Of a stretch of DNA of 64,000 nucleotides, positions 31,382 through 41,106 are shown one piece after another; positions within the stretch are counted from its first letter, which is position 1, and every line of letters starts with the position of its first letter. The position numbers and the translations under genes are program-made. The DNA comes from Ustilago trichophora (lineage: Eukaryota; Basidiomycota; Ustilaginomycetes; Ustilaginales; Ustilaginaceae): NCBI GenBank assembly GCA_900323505.1, contig OOIN01000036.1, forward strand, positions 62,001 through 126,000. The letters run 5' to 3'. Under the pieces are notes generated by a model. The model made no database searches. It was not told the origin of the DNA and worked only from the letters and a program-made list of their open reading frames with translations.

Positions 31382-33388
31382 ATGCCTCTTCTCCCTTCCT
31401 CCAGCTCGCAGTGGAGCGTATTTGACCCACGAACTCGATGCGGCCAAGTGTACCTGGCATTGCTCCTTCTCCGCTGCTATAGCGCCTTTCTCGGATACGG
31501 CTACATCCATCCTGACGAATGGATGCAATCTGGCGAGCCTTACTTTGGCTTTACACTTTCCGGTAACGATGCACGAATTCCGTGGGAGTGGCGTCCCGAC
31601 CAAGCCTTACGATCCATCTCATCGCTTCGATTCCGGTACGTCCACGTCGACTTCCTCCTCTACCTCTCTAGGAAACTCTCCGGGCCATTGTCAGGATATA
31701 AGCTATTCTTAATACAGCGCACATGCATGCTACTCTGGACATTATCCCTAGATATCTACATCCTCGACTTTCCACCCAAAACAGCCCGCTACATCCTCTG
31801 CCTCTTCTCCATCTCCACCGCTGCAACGACGTTCCTCGTTAGACCGTTCACCAACTCTCACGAAGCCAACATCGTCGCCACCTGCCTCATTTCCGCCCTT
31901 TCGTTCTATCGAAACCGCACGTGGTACAGACCTTCCGGCCCAGGATGGCACTGGGGCATCCTCCTCCCCACCATCCTTGCCGTCGAAGGCCTCTTCGCCC
32001 GCTTCACCTTTGCCATATTCTCCTTCCCCATCGGCTTATTTATCGCCTACACCCACATCCGCATCGCAAAGCAAGGCTACTTGAAACCGGCAGTGACCTC
32101 GTTTGCGATTGCGATCGGAGCCGCTATGGCAGCCTTGTATTACACAGTCGACTCCGAGACAGACTTTTACACTCGCTCGGCAAAGGTCAACAAGCTCGAG
32201 GTGGCAACATTGTGGAGGTCAAAGTGGGTGATACCGCCGGTGAATGCGTTGCTGTATAATGCAAAGACGGAGAATGTGGCCCAGCACGGGTTGCATCCGA
32301 GATGGTTGCACGCATTGGTGAATCTGCCCATGATGGTCGGGGTTGCGAATTGTGTGGTGGTGGTGATTCATGGTTGGCATTTCGTCAAGGGTCTGTGGAC
32401 GTCATCTGCCAATGAAAGCTCAATGCACGATTCGCCTGCTGGTAGCACAAAAGCTGGACCTTCCGATCTGGCAAGCAGCAAGGAGGAGAAGGAGGAGCGA
32501 AAAGCAGTAGAGCAAGCCATCGAAGCGTCTTTGACTCAAGGCGCCGCATCGATGAGCTCTTCCTCATCCGATATCACCACTCCCAGTCCACCATCAACCA
32601 GCGAAACCGACATTGAATACGTCGACATAGAACCTATCGCCGTCGGCCTCTCCCTCACCATCATTGTCTTCTCCCTCGCCATGCTCTCCATCTCACCGCA
32701 CCAAGAACCGCGTTTCCTCCTAGCGCTCACCTTCCCTTCTACCATCATCATGGCTTACGCCCTACAATCACCATTCTTCACCTTGCGCCCAGTCGTGCTT
32801 CGCACCCTGATCTCTGTCCACATACTTCAGCATCTGCTTCAACTGCTCCTCTTCTCCTTCCTCCATCAAGCAGCCGTGCTTCCGACCTTGTTCTCCATCG
32901 ACCACTCCATCTCCCTCCTACCCACATACGGCGATCCACTTTTCAACCGCTACGAACACCACTTGCTCTACCGTACATTTTCTGTCCCATTCCACTTGCT
33001 ACCCCATAAGGGACGCGGTATGTTTGCCCGAATCGAACACTACGATTCCTCTTGGTCACCAGAATACCTCGTACACATGGCCAGCATTGCATGCAACCAC
33101 ACTTGGATGTATGCCCCCACCTGGATCGTATCTCAACTCAAGCAGATTGCAGACGATAGAGGCAGAGTAGAGCTGGTCAAAGTGGAATCGTTCAACTGGC
33201 ATGTAGATATGGATCATCTGGGTCAGAGTTGGTCAAGTGTCAAAGATTTAGGCTTGAAAGAGGCTTTTGCCATTCAGAAGTTACACGTACGATGTACAAG
33301 TCATGCCCCGCAAGAATCGGCACAGCCGCAAATGGAGGAATCCAAGGATGAGGCACAAGAACCTCAAATGGTCCATGAAGAACTTTAG
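31382..33388 (+). CDS. SMP3: GPI mannosyltransferase 4 (Smp3/PIG-Z type)
   Basis: A single-exon 668-aa polytopic ER membrane protein of the GT22 family. The luminal catalytic motif is visible near the N-terminus in YGYIHPDEWMQSGEP, followed by RIPWEWRPDQALRS. RPFTNSHEANIVATCL and the later SISPHQEPRFLLAL are GT22 signatures. The HPDE and HQEPRFLL forms fit Smp3, which adds the fourth mannose to the GPI core, rather than Gpi10, Alg9 or Alg12. At least eight hydrophobic helices can be seen. A hydrophilic Ser/Lys-rich insert sits between helices at about residues 340-410. The start is the ATG at 31382, the first in frame. The presence of a putative GPI protein 2 kb downstream is a coincidence of neighbourhood. 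Confidence 0.85.
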   Translation: MPLLPSSSSQWSVFDPRTRCGQVYLALLLLRCYSAFLGYGYIHPDEWMQSGEPYFGFTLSGNDARIPWEWRPDQALRSISSLRFRYVHVDFLLYLSRKLSGPLSGYKLFLIQRTCMLLWTLSLDIYILDFPPKTARYILCLFSISTAATTFLVRPFTNSHEANIVATCLISALSFYRNRTWYRPSGPGWHWGILLPTILAVEGLFARFTFAIFSFPIGLFIAYTHIRIAKQGYLKPAVTSFAIAIGAAMAALYYTVDSETDFYTRSAKVNKLEVATLWRSKWVIPPVNALLYNAKTENVAQHGLHPRWLHALVNLPMMVGVANCVVVVIHGWHFVKGLWTSSANESSMHDSPAGSTKAGPSDLASSKEEKEERKAVEQAIEASLTQGAASMSSSSSDITTPSPPSTSETDIEYVDIEPIAVGLSLTIIVFSLAMLSISPHQEPRFLLALTFPSTIIMAYALQSPFFTLRPVVLRTLISVHILQHLLQLLLFSFLHQAAVLPTLFSIDHSISLLPTYGDPLFNRYEHHLLYRTFSVPFHLLPHKGRGMFARIEHYDSSWSPEYLVHMASIACNHTWMYAPTWIVSQLKQIADDRGRVELVKVESFNWHVDMDHLGQSWSSVKDLGLKEAFAIQKLHVRCTSHAPQESAQPQMEESKDEAQEPQMVHEEL

Positions 33389-33557
33389 CATCGTATCGCT
33401 CACAAAAACCTTCACCTTCAAACCACAGACCACATCATACACGTTATGAACAGTTTTGATTCATTTCTTCAAATGCTTGCAAACAACCTCTCTCAACACA
33501 TCTCCAACCTCGCCTCTCTTTACCCACCATCAACTCGGGCAACGAGCTGGTTTCGGA

Positions 33558-34646
33558 TCAATCCCAAACGAGTCTTCCATTCAAATCCACGCTCGCCTTG
33601 GCGGTAGGAACCTTGCTACTCGGCTGAGACGAACCGGTCGAGTGTGGGGTGGATCTCCTGGAGACCTCTCTCTGCTTTGCCGCCTCGAGAGCCTGTTGTC
33701 TTCGGTGGTTTGCCAGACGTTCGGCCTGCAACTTTTCGGCTTCTTCCTTGGCAGCTTTCCTGGCCTGGGTCTTGTTGGCATTGCTGCGTTGTTTCTTTGA
33801 TTCTGTGCCATTGGCGTTGATGACGTTCTTGGGTTTGGAGGAGGAGGAGGAGGAGGAGGAAGCGACTGTCCATCCTCCCGCCGAGGCTTTGGCGGGCTTG
33901 GCGGGGATTCGACGCACAGAAGAGGTGGTAGCGTCGTCAGGAAGAGCGGCAAACGGGTTGGTGGACGCAATGGAAGGTTTCACCCCATTGTTGGTGGTAG
34001 AAGCAGCACTGCTCGCATTGACCTTGGCAGAAGATCCACCGACAGAAGACCATCCTTCATCGACGTCTTTCTTGGACAATTTGGGCTGGGGCGCCTCGAC
34101 TTGGGCAGCAGGGATGCGCGCAACAGAGCTGTATCCAGAGGGCAGAGGGTCCACTTGGGCATCGCGCATATCGCCAAGACTGGCGGTAAAGGCGGTTTGA
34201 GTAGCATCGGCTTTGGCTCGGATGGTCTCGTTGTTGAGCGCTGGGGTGGACTCTGCAACTGCTGCGTAGGATTCTTCTGACGCTGCGGTGGCTGCGGGTG
34301 CTGGTTGCTGGTTTGCCTTTGACTTCTTCTTGTTCTTCTTGGAAGCCGTTGCCGAGGTGGATTCCTTCTCGGCGGCAGGTGGCTGCTGCTTGGCCACTGC
34401 CTCCTTTACCTCCTTGGTGACCTCTTTGACCGTCTCTACCGGCGCCGCCACAGCAGCAGCAGCCGCGGAATCCTTGGCACCCTTCTTCTTGTTCTTATTC
34501 TTCTTGACCGACTTAGTTATTGAAACCCCCTGTTGACCCTTCAACCGCTCCTCCTCCTTGGTTGCCGCTTTACCTCTGTTACGCATAAACACGTGGATGG
34601 CCAATCCAGCCGTGAGGCCGAGTACAAAGATCTTGGCCGAATCCAT
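33558..34646 (-). CDS. Membrane-anchored protein of unknown function, Ser/Ala/Lys-rich
   Basis: A single-exon 362-aa protein. The N-terminus, MDSAKIFVLGLTAGLAIHVF followed by MRNRGK, is a short hydrophobic signal anchor with positive residues after it, suggesting insertion in the ER or mitochondrial outer membrane with a cytosolic body. The body is Lys-rich (KKNKNKKKGAKDS), then Ala/Ser/Thr low complexity with GWSSVGGSSAKVN and STNPFAALPDD elements. A charged helix follows (ARKAAKEEAEKLQAERLANH), and the C-terminus is a conserved-looking SVDLNGRLVWD. I do not recognise the family. The frame is open 59 codons upstream, but that sequence is low-complexity Asn/His and is excluded. Confidence 0.7.
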   Translation of the reverse strand: MDSAKIFVLGLTAGLAIHVFMRNRGKAATKEEERLKGQQGVSITKSVKKNKNKKKGAKDSAAAAAVAAPVETVKEVTKEVKEAVAKQQPPAAEKESTSATASKKNKKKSKANQQPAPAATAASEESYAAVAESTPALNNETIRAKADATQTAFTASLGDMRDAQVDPLPSGYSSVARIPAAQVEAPQPKLSKKDVDEGWSSVGGSSAKVNASSAASTTNNGVKPSIASTNPFAALPDDATTSSVRRIPAKPAKASAGGWTVASSSSSSSSKPKNVINANGTESKKQRSNANKTQARKAAKEEAEKLQAERLANHRRQQALEAAKQREVSRRSTPHSTGSSQPSSKVPTAKASVDLNGRLVWD

Positions 34647-35488
34647 TTTGGCTATGAGATCCTTTATCGTTCTGTTCTGTGATGTGTGATGTGTGTGAGG
34701 GGAGAGAAGCGAAGAATGATGTCGTTCGAAAAAAAAAAACAAGGACGAGTTTTTAGGTGGGTGAGAGATTTGAAGTGTGTCGTTGTTGTTGATGTTGATG
34801 TTGTTGTTGACGTGGAAGCACACTTGAGGTGAGAGTGTGGGTTCTTGGGAAAAATGAAGTCGAGCTGGACGCTTTGCTGTGCCAAAAGGTGGATGGGTGG
34901 ATTGCGTGGGGTTGATGATGTTTGATGAAGACGCTTATAGGAAAATAGAGTGACAAAAATGAGAGTGGACGTTGTTGGTTGGCAGACGAGAAGAATCGTC
35001 ACGCGAGACTCTGGTTGACCGGTGCGCAGAGAAAGAGGGAAGGAGAGAGGAAGAGTGGGCAACTCGAGTCGCTGGTCACAACCCTGCAACCCCAGAAAGA
35101 GAGAGACAGAAATCAAGTTGGGGTCCAATCAGCGATGTGCAGATCTCTTCTCGCGCGGCAGCCGCTTTGCTTTTTTTTCTGAGAACAAATGTGTTAGGTT
35201 GATGGAAGCGAAAGAGGAATTCCGGAAAAAAAGAAAAGCAAAGGTTCAAGTTAAAGTTATGACGTTTAGCTGTTGCTGCTATGTTGGACACAGAGCAACT
35301 CCGAAGAGGCATCGTGACACTCTTGGCATCCGGTCATCATCCTTTGTGCTTCAAACATCATCCGTTCCCTTCTTCCTTGCGCAACCATCAACCATCCGGA
35401 CAACACCGTATTGCTTTTCAACCGTACACACATCTCAGACGCATCCACTTCATAAACCTCCCACGGCAATACCGCAAAACAACACAAA
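34647..35488. promoter_or_regulatory. Divergent intergenic region, 842 bp
   Basis: It separates the minus-strand membrane-anchored gene from the plus-strand Ser-rich secreted gene. It contains imperfect TTG/ATG trinucleotide stretches at about 34780-34812 and a poly-T run near 35169. No additional gene is supported. Confidence 0.45.
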
Positions 35489-35980
35489 ATGGTCCGCATC
35501 CTACCCACCTTGACAACCACCTTGCTACTCTGCCTCGTCGCTCTGCTTACCACCCACGTCTTGGCCCAATCCAGCAGCACCAGCATCGGCACCAGTTCAA
35601 GTTCATCCCCCACCTCTTCTTCCTCCTCTGGCTCCATCTCATCCTCATCGCAAAGATCCACAGATGCTGCTGCAACACTAGGCACCCTCATCACCTTCTC
35701 CATCAGCTCGATCAACACTGCTCCCACCACCACCACCTCCTCTTCCACCATGTCCTCATCTAACTCGAGCTCCTCCACCGCCTCAGCTTCCAGCTCAACC
35801 ACCTCTTCGATCAGCAGCACCGCTTCAACCAGCAGCTCATCGTCCATTCCCACCGCTACATCCTCGAGAGCTCCCAATGCGGCTATCAGGACAACCGTCG
35901 CTTGGGGAGAATCACATCTGCTGCTCCCATCCATCTCGTTGACTGTAATCCTCTTGAGCAGCATCTGCTTCCTACTCTAG
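35489..35980 (+). CDS. Small secreted Ser/Thr-rich protein, probable GPI-anchored cell-surface protein
   Basis: A 163-aa single-exon protein. A classical signal peptide is present: MVRILPTLTTTLLLCLVALL followed by TTHVLA, with likely cleavage before QSSS. The mature part is more than half Ser and Thr, ideal for O-mannosylation. The C-terminus is hydrophobic (LLLPSISLTVILLSSICFLL), preceded by a small-residue and polar segment, fitting a GPI-attachment signal. No Cys-rich CFEM domain or enzyme domain is present. It could be a wall mannoprotein or a surface effector candidate; both are inference. A long open frame on the opposite strand is a shadow of the Ser codons. Confidence 0.7.
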   Translation: MVRILPTLTTTLLLCLVALLTTHVLAQSSSTSIGTSSSSSPTSSSSSGSISSSSQRSTDAAATLGTLITFSISSINTAPTTTTSSSTMSSSNSSSSTASASSSTTSSISSTASTSSSSSIPTATSSRAPNAAIRTTVAWGESHLLLPSISLTVILLSSICFLL

Positions 35981-36110
35981 ATCCCCCCTCCCCCTTAGGA
36001 AATTTCCATTGTATTAGATGCAGAATCACCCACGCAATCACACAACATACACACTCCTTTCACACCAGTCTGCATACATAACAAATCACATTTCGCATCA
36101 AAGTGTGAAA

Positions 36111-39100
36111 TCAACTTTTCAACTGCTCCAAAAGCTCCTTTGCCTCGTCATACTCATCTTGGTCTTCCCAACTCGTCCTCGTTTTGGCCAAAAAAGTACG
36201 AACCAAACTCCTCGCTTGGAATTTCACCTCGGGTTCACCTTCCACTTTTCCCTCTTCTCCCAGATCCAACAGTGCATCCACCAGATTCCTCAGATCGTGC
36301 AACAGCGTGATGAATGTTGCCTTGTCAGAGTTGAGATCTCCTTGGCCACCGTCGTTGTTGTTGAGCGCGGCTTGGAATGCCGAGTTGTATCCGTTGAGTA
36401 GCGCCGTTTGAACAGCACGTTTCTTCTCTCCGTTCCAGAGGAGCAGCCTTGCATACAGCTTCCAAATCGCAGCGCTCGTAGAGATCCTCGTCAGCAGCGT
36501 TTCATCGAACAACCGTCGCACTGCAGGATACAGTCCCAGTCCCGAATTCTGTTCCACCTTGGGTGCAAGTGGCGCCTTTCCAACTCCACCACCTTCGTCC
36601 TCGTACTGTCGCTTTTCACTTTCGTACCTCTCGTACTTTTCCAGCATCTCGGATTCCAACTCAGCCTTGGACTTGCGTGTGACGGCATCTACCACGCGAG
36701 CCAAGACGCCAAGGTCCACCGTTCTCGCCTTTTCAGCATCGCTCGACTTGTTGCGTGTCTGGATCTCGGTAACGCGAACCATGGCACGCGTCGCTTCCAG
36801 AAGATAGCCGACGTCGATGCAGACAATCATGTAGTTGAACCAGATCCGCCAGTTGTCGTGTGCAAATCGCAACGATTGTTGCAACGAACGATGGGCGAGG
36901 AGTTTGAGTGAGTAGGCTGTGGTTGCGGATGCAGTGTTTCGGTTGTTGCGCGTGGTGGTGGTGTTGCCGAGTTGTCCCGGATCTGGAAGACCAGTTTCGG
37001 TGACGGTAGTGACACTGATATCGCTACCCGCTTCCGATTCGCTGGATGACACTTCGACACCAGAGTCAGAGCGAGAGCTACCACTCCAATCACTGAGTCC
37101 CGCCTCTTGATCCTCCTCATCGTCGTACTCGTTAGCTTGCGAATCCCATACCCGATCCGCCTCTTCTTCAGCCTCCAAGATGTCTGGCAATCCACCTTGT
37201 GCACCCATCCTCTCGATCCCTACCGCATCGCTCGCCGCCGATCCACTGGCACCCTCCACCATCCGCAGATAACAGCTCGCCAGATTGTTCCAACTCTCCA
37301 TATCCTCATCGTCCAACGCGGTGCAACGCCGGAAACACTGCGCTGCCTCCTTCCACTTCTCCAAACGCATGTAGCAGCATCCCAGGATGAACCACGATCG
37401 CGTATACAGCGGATTGATCCGCAACGCGTACTTGAGCCACTTGGCCGCTTGGCTGAATTCTTGCTGGGTGAAATGGACCCCTGCCAGACTGCGTGCTGCT
37501 CTCGCGGAAGAGCCAGCCGAGACCGACCACGCTTTGGTGTAGTGCGATAGGGCAGAGTCGGGTTCGAGATCTCCTAGCAGACACCACAACTTTGCTTCCC
37601 TTGCACGATCCATGCGCGTATACATGACTTGCTGTGCTTCGCTCTCGCCTCGACCCTGAGCATCACCCGCAACCGTCGCCCTTCTACGAACCGAAACATC
37701 TACATCCGCTTCCACCTTCTTGCCCTCCAACAACTCCCTCACCACCTCAACACCTTCCTCCTGCCTTCCGAGCATGCCCAGACACTGCACCACCTCTTCC
37801 CACATTTCGACGCGTTCAAAGATCTCCAACGCCGAGCGGGTGACGCCGATGCTGGCGTATCTTCGGGCGAGTTCGGCCTGCATCTCCCATTTCGGAGGCA
37901 GATCGAGCGCGTGGAAGAACTTGAGTCTCTCTTGGATCGACGAATCGTTGGTGGGCATCTGGTCGATCAGAGCCTGCAGCTGCAGCACGGATCGCTCGAC
38001 TGTTCGCGTGCGCGTCGACTCGAGTCGCGCGCGCAGCAGAAGAGACATGGTATGTACCATCCAGTTGCGCGGATGGCTGATGACCCGCGAGATGAAGATC
38101 TGCATCTGGTTGGCGGTGAGACCGTGCGCAGCCTGGGTGTTGCGGATGTTGAGGCAGAGCGCCAGGAGTGTACATTGATCGAGCACTGCAAGCGCGGGTT
38201 GGGTGTTGGGATTCAGGCGGAAGAGGTCCTCGTCGGCATCGATGCTAGCACCAGTGGCGCTAGTGCAAGGCCCAGCAGTGGTCGAGGTAAACTTGGTCTG
38301 TTCGAGCAGCGTATCGTCGTTCAAGGCGAACGTCGAAGGCATACCAGCCACCTGGTCTTCCGGATTCGCTTTCGAGGCGAAACCCGTCTCGAGCGGCTCT
38401 TCCTTCTCCAGCTGCTCCACCTCATCCTCTTGCTTGTCACCAGATCCGACCTCCTCCTTCTCCTTCTCCTTCTCCGCCTCCTCATCCTCCTTGCCACCAT
38501 CCACAACCACACTCTTGGCCAACAGCACAAGTTGCGTCTTGTCCTCCTTTTGAAACTTGGTCCTCTTACCCAAAGCACCACTCATCCTGTACCTCAATCC
38601 ATTCTCCTTTGCTGCATCTACAAACGTCTCTGAAGCCTCCCTATCGCTTCCCAGTCTCTGCAGTGCGATCCCCCTCTCCAGTATCAATCTCGACGAAAGC
38701 CCAGCCCATCGTCCCTTCTCCCCTTCCTCTGGCTCCAACCTCGTCGCCGCAGCCCGCGCCACAAGCACGTCACGAAGCTTGTTCACCGGGTCAAACACCT
38801 TCTTTCCAAACGCCACCGGCTCGTCCAGCACGTGGCTATGCACCGTAAACGCACGCAATCTCCACCATGCCAACGTCTCGATCTGGTGCGTCTGCGCCTG
38901 GACACTCCACAGCGCTTCGATGAGGAGCTTGGCAAAGCACAGGAAGAAGGGCACCTGGCAAAGGTGGTAGGCAGGTTCACCTTTGAACGCAAGCGCTTCG
39001 AGCGATGCCCGGTGGATCAGTTTCGACGTGTCACGCTCAGCCTTGTCCTCGGCATCCACATCGTCGATCGGTCGGGGTGGGAAGGCGTCCGGTGCAGAAG

Positions 39101-40517
39101 AACGCAAGAGCGACAGTGGAACGAGAGAGTCGGGAAGCTCGGGACCTGTCCAGTTGATCTGAACAAACGCGTGCAGAGCGCAGATGGCTACACACAGCGC
39201 GTCGTACGCCTGGCCTTCGGTGGTGACTGCAGATTGCACCGCTGCGTTGAGCTGCTTTTGCAACGTGGTCAGATCGAAAGCTCCAGCGTTGCAGACGGTT
39301 TGGCCAAGTTGCGTACCGAATGGCATCAAGAGTTGTGCGGCGAGCTTGGAAGTGAGCACGGAGGCAAAGTCACCGTGGATGGTCTTGTGGACGAAATCGG
39401 GTACCTGACGCTTCTTGTGCTCGTCGAGATTGGCGAGGGTGTTGGTGATGAGATTCCACTGGAAATGTTCTGGCGATGCATCGGCAAGATCTACAGTTGC
39501 TGCTGCGGTGGGAGGCGCAACGCCACCTTTGGTGACTGTGACGTTGTTCGAGTGGCGAGATACGGACCGCAGGGCGCGATACATGGCATCCAAGTCGGGG
39601 AACGTCGGTACGAACGCATCGTAGTTGGGCGCATTTGCCTCGTCGTCGTTGACATCGTCATCCAAATCTTCTGCCGAGGTTGCCTGATCCTGATGCTGAA
39701 GCTGAAAAGAAGAGCGAGGATTCAACCAACCTACAGCGCCCAAATCGACCGAATTCGTCTTGGACTCGGACAGGTTATCGCTCTCCAACAGAATCGCGGC
39801 CAGCAAGAGATCCGCCAATTCCCTTGCCATCACTTTGTCGTCACCCACGTTGCTCGATTTTTCCGCCAGCTTGTCCTTGGCCCACATTGCGACGAGCGAA
39901 GCGAGTGCAGGCTCTGCCTCTCCACTACCCCTAATGGCGTGCGGTGGGAAGAGGGCAACGTGCAACCTCTGATTGACACCTCCTTGTTCATCATGAATTT
40001 GCTTGGGCAACGTATTCTCCACATCCACCACACCAAACAGCTCTGCACCATGCAGATCCATCCACTCGTTCCACCCCTCTTCTCCCTTCAACTCCCCCGT
40101 ACCCCCTACGACCACAACCCTCTTCCTGCTCGTATACGCATTGACACCTTTATACACCTCATCATCTTCAAACACCACATTCTCCTCTGCCACCAACGCC
40201 GTCTGTAGAGCCAGCGCCAACTCTGCCCCTTCTCCTCCTCCTTGTCCTTCCAGAAACGCTTTCCTAGTCGCCGAGATGACAGGAATATATCGTCTCTGCG
40301 TATGGACACTGTCATCAAACGCCTGTTGGAGATAGGCCAAGCTTATCGCAGCTACACATTGATCCAGACTCGGAGTGGAAGGGGTGACGACATAGACTGC
40401 ATCCTCGTTATCAAGTCCACCAGATGCGAGGAGCGACTTGGTCTGACGTAGGAAAACATTGAGTCGGGTAGGCGGCAACGGTTGGGTGAAGCGGGATGCT
40501 GGCACTGCACCGCTCAT
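36111..40517 (-). CDS. TTC27: TTC27/Emw1-type TPR protein with N-terminal degenerate exopolyphosphatase-like domain
   Basis: A single 1468-aa frame from the ATG at 40515-40517 (MSGAVPASRF). Residues about 15-285 follow the order of elements of eukaryotic exopolyphosphatase/DHH proteins: a RLNVFLRQTKSLL helix, AVYVVTPSTPSLDQCVAAIS where PPX1 has the metal-binding DxD, ELFGVVDVENT where PPX1 has DHH, a SLVAMWAKDKL helix and ADLLLAAILLESDNL. The catalytic Asp and His residues are missing, so this part should be inactive. From about residue 330 the protein is TTC27/Emw1: QINWTGPELPDSLVP (about 453), GALGKRTKFQ, FALNDDTLLEQTKF, RLKFFHALDLPPKWEMQAEL and TPRs at about 1000-1090 (AAKWLKYALRINPLYTRSWF, then WNNLASCYLRM). 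A 75-residue acidic/Ser insert interrupts the TPR array. TTC27 is linked to Hsp90-dependent assembly of spliceosome components, and yeast Emw1 to cell-wall integrity. Two genes fused by a missed boundary remains possible. Confidence 0.85.
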   Translation of the reverse strand: MSGAVPASRFTQPLPPTRLNVFLRQTKSLLASGGLDNEDAVYVVTPSTPSLDQCVAAISLAYLQQAFDDSVHTQRRYIPVISATRKAFLEGQGGGEGAELALALQTALVAEENVVFEDDEVYKGVNAYTSRKRVVVVGGTGELKGEEGWNEWMDLHGAELFGVVDVENTLPKQIHDEQGGVNQRLHVALFPPHAIRGSGEAEPALASLVAMWAKDKLAEKSSNVGDDKVMARELADLLLAAILLESDNLSESKTNSVDLGAVGWLNPRSSFQLQHQDQATSAEDLDDDVNDDEANAPNYDAFVPTFPDLDAMYRALRSVSRHSNNVTVTKGGVAPPTAAATVDLADASPEHFQWNLITNTLANLDEHKKRQVPDFVHKTIHGDFASVLTSKLAAQLLMPFGTQLGQTVCNAGAFDLTTLQKQLNAAVQSAVTTEGQAYDALCVAICALHAFVQINWTGPELPDSLVPLSLLRSSAPDAFPPRPIDDVDAEDKAERDTSKLIHRASLEALAFKGEPAYHLCQVPFFLCFAKLLIEALWSVQAQTHQIETLAWWRLRAFTVHSHVLDEPVAFGKKVFDPVNKLRDVLVARAAATRLEPEEGEKGRWAGLSSRLILERGIALQRLGSDREASETFVDAAKENGLRYRMSGALGKRTKFQKEDKTQLVLLAKSVVVDGGKEDEEAEKEKEKEEVGSGDKQEDEVEQLEKEEPLETGFASKANPEDQVAGMPSTFALNDDTLLEQTKFTSTTAGPCTSATGASIDADEDLFRLNPNTQPALAVLDQCTLLALCLNIRNTQAAHGLTANQMQIFISRVISHPRNWMVHTMSLLLRARLESTRTRTVERSVLQLQALIDQMPTNDSSIQERLKFFHALDLPPKWEMQAELARRYASIGVTRSALEIFERVEMWEEVVQCLGMLGRQEEGVEVVRELLEGKKVEADVDVSVRRRATVAGDAQGRGESEAQQVMYTRMDRAREAKLWCLLGDLEPDSALSHYTKAWSVSAGSSARAARSLAGVHFTQQEFSQAAKWLKYALRINPLYTRSWFILGCCYMRLEKWKEAAQCFRRCTALDDEDMESWNNLASCYLRMVEGASGSAASDAVGIERMGAQGGLPDILEAEEEADRVWDSQANEYDDEEDQEAGLSDWSGSSRSDSGVEVSSSESEAGSDISVTTVTETGLPDPGQLGNTTTTRNNRNTASATTAYSLKLLAHRSLQQSLRFAHDNWRIWFNYMIVCIDVGYLLEATRAMVRVTEIQTRNKSSDAEKARTVDLGVLARVVDAVTRKSKAELESEMLEKYERYESEKRQYEDEGGGVGKAPLAPKVEQNSGLGLYPAVRRLFDETLLTRISTSAAIWKLYARLLLWNGEKKRAVQTALLNGYNSAFQAALNNNDGGQGDLNSDKATFITLLHDLRNLVDALLDLGEEGKVEGEPEVKFQARSLVRTFLAKTRTSWEDQDEYDEAKELLEQLKS

Positions 40518-41106
40518 CTTGGCGGCGATGTAGATACCGGGCGAGATGTGTACTTGTCTCTGAATCTCCCCGTTCAGGTATGCTTGTTTTTGTCGGTATA
40601 GAACCAGATGTTGAGATGTGGTAGATGATGTTAAAGATGGATCTAACGCTTCAACCAAGAAAGCCTTCTTGTCATAACTCCACACAGGAATTCTGGCTGA
40701 CAAGCAGCACTGAGAGAGAGCTCTAAAATTTTTCGGAATTTTTCCTTCCCTTTCGACCCTTCCAGCTGCTTCATTTTGTTTTCATTATCCGACTTCCGGC
40801 TATCCACTTCTTCCTCAAACAGACCCTTAGCAACAGCGTCCAACACCGTCACTTGAGTACTACCCATCACACACACTTTGTCTATCAAGAGATCATGAAC
40901 CACAACGAATCGCCCGCCGGCCGATACGTCTAGACACTCTGCACTTTGACACTTCGTACTTTTTCACAACAGGTTATTCTTTGACTGAGGATACAGTACT
41001 GTACAGTACATAGTGAACTGGCTCGACCAGCCTTTCTTTTCTTTTCCATGGTGTGACGTGTCAACGATACAAGCTACCATCCGCAGTGCAACCCTTGATC
41101 GATACA
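40518..41106. promoter_or_regulatory. Intergenic, 589 bp, with ACAGT palindromic tract
   Basis: Upstream region of the TTC27-fusion gene and 3' flank of BUD27. A TACAGTACTGTACAGTACA-type tract lies at 40992-41012, another member of the motif family described at 7004-7059. No gene is supported. Confidence 0.5.

Noticed and set aside
38832..40208. 458-codon open frame antisense to the TTC27 gene
   Set aside because: Shadow of a strongly coding sense frame; composition is Arg/His-rich and non-protein-like.
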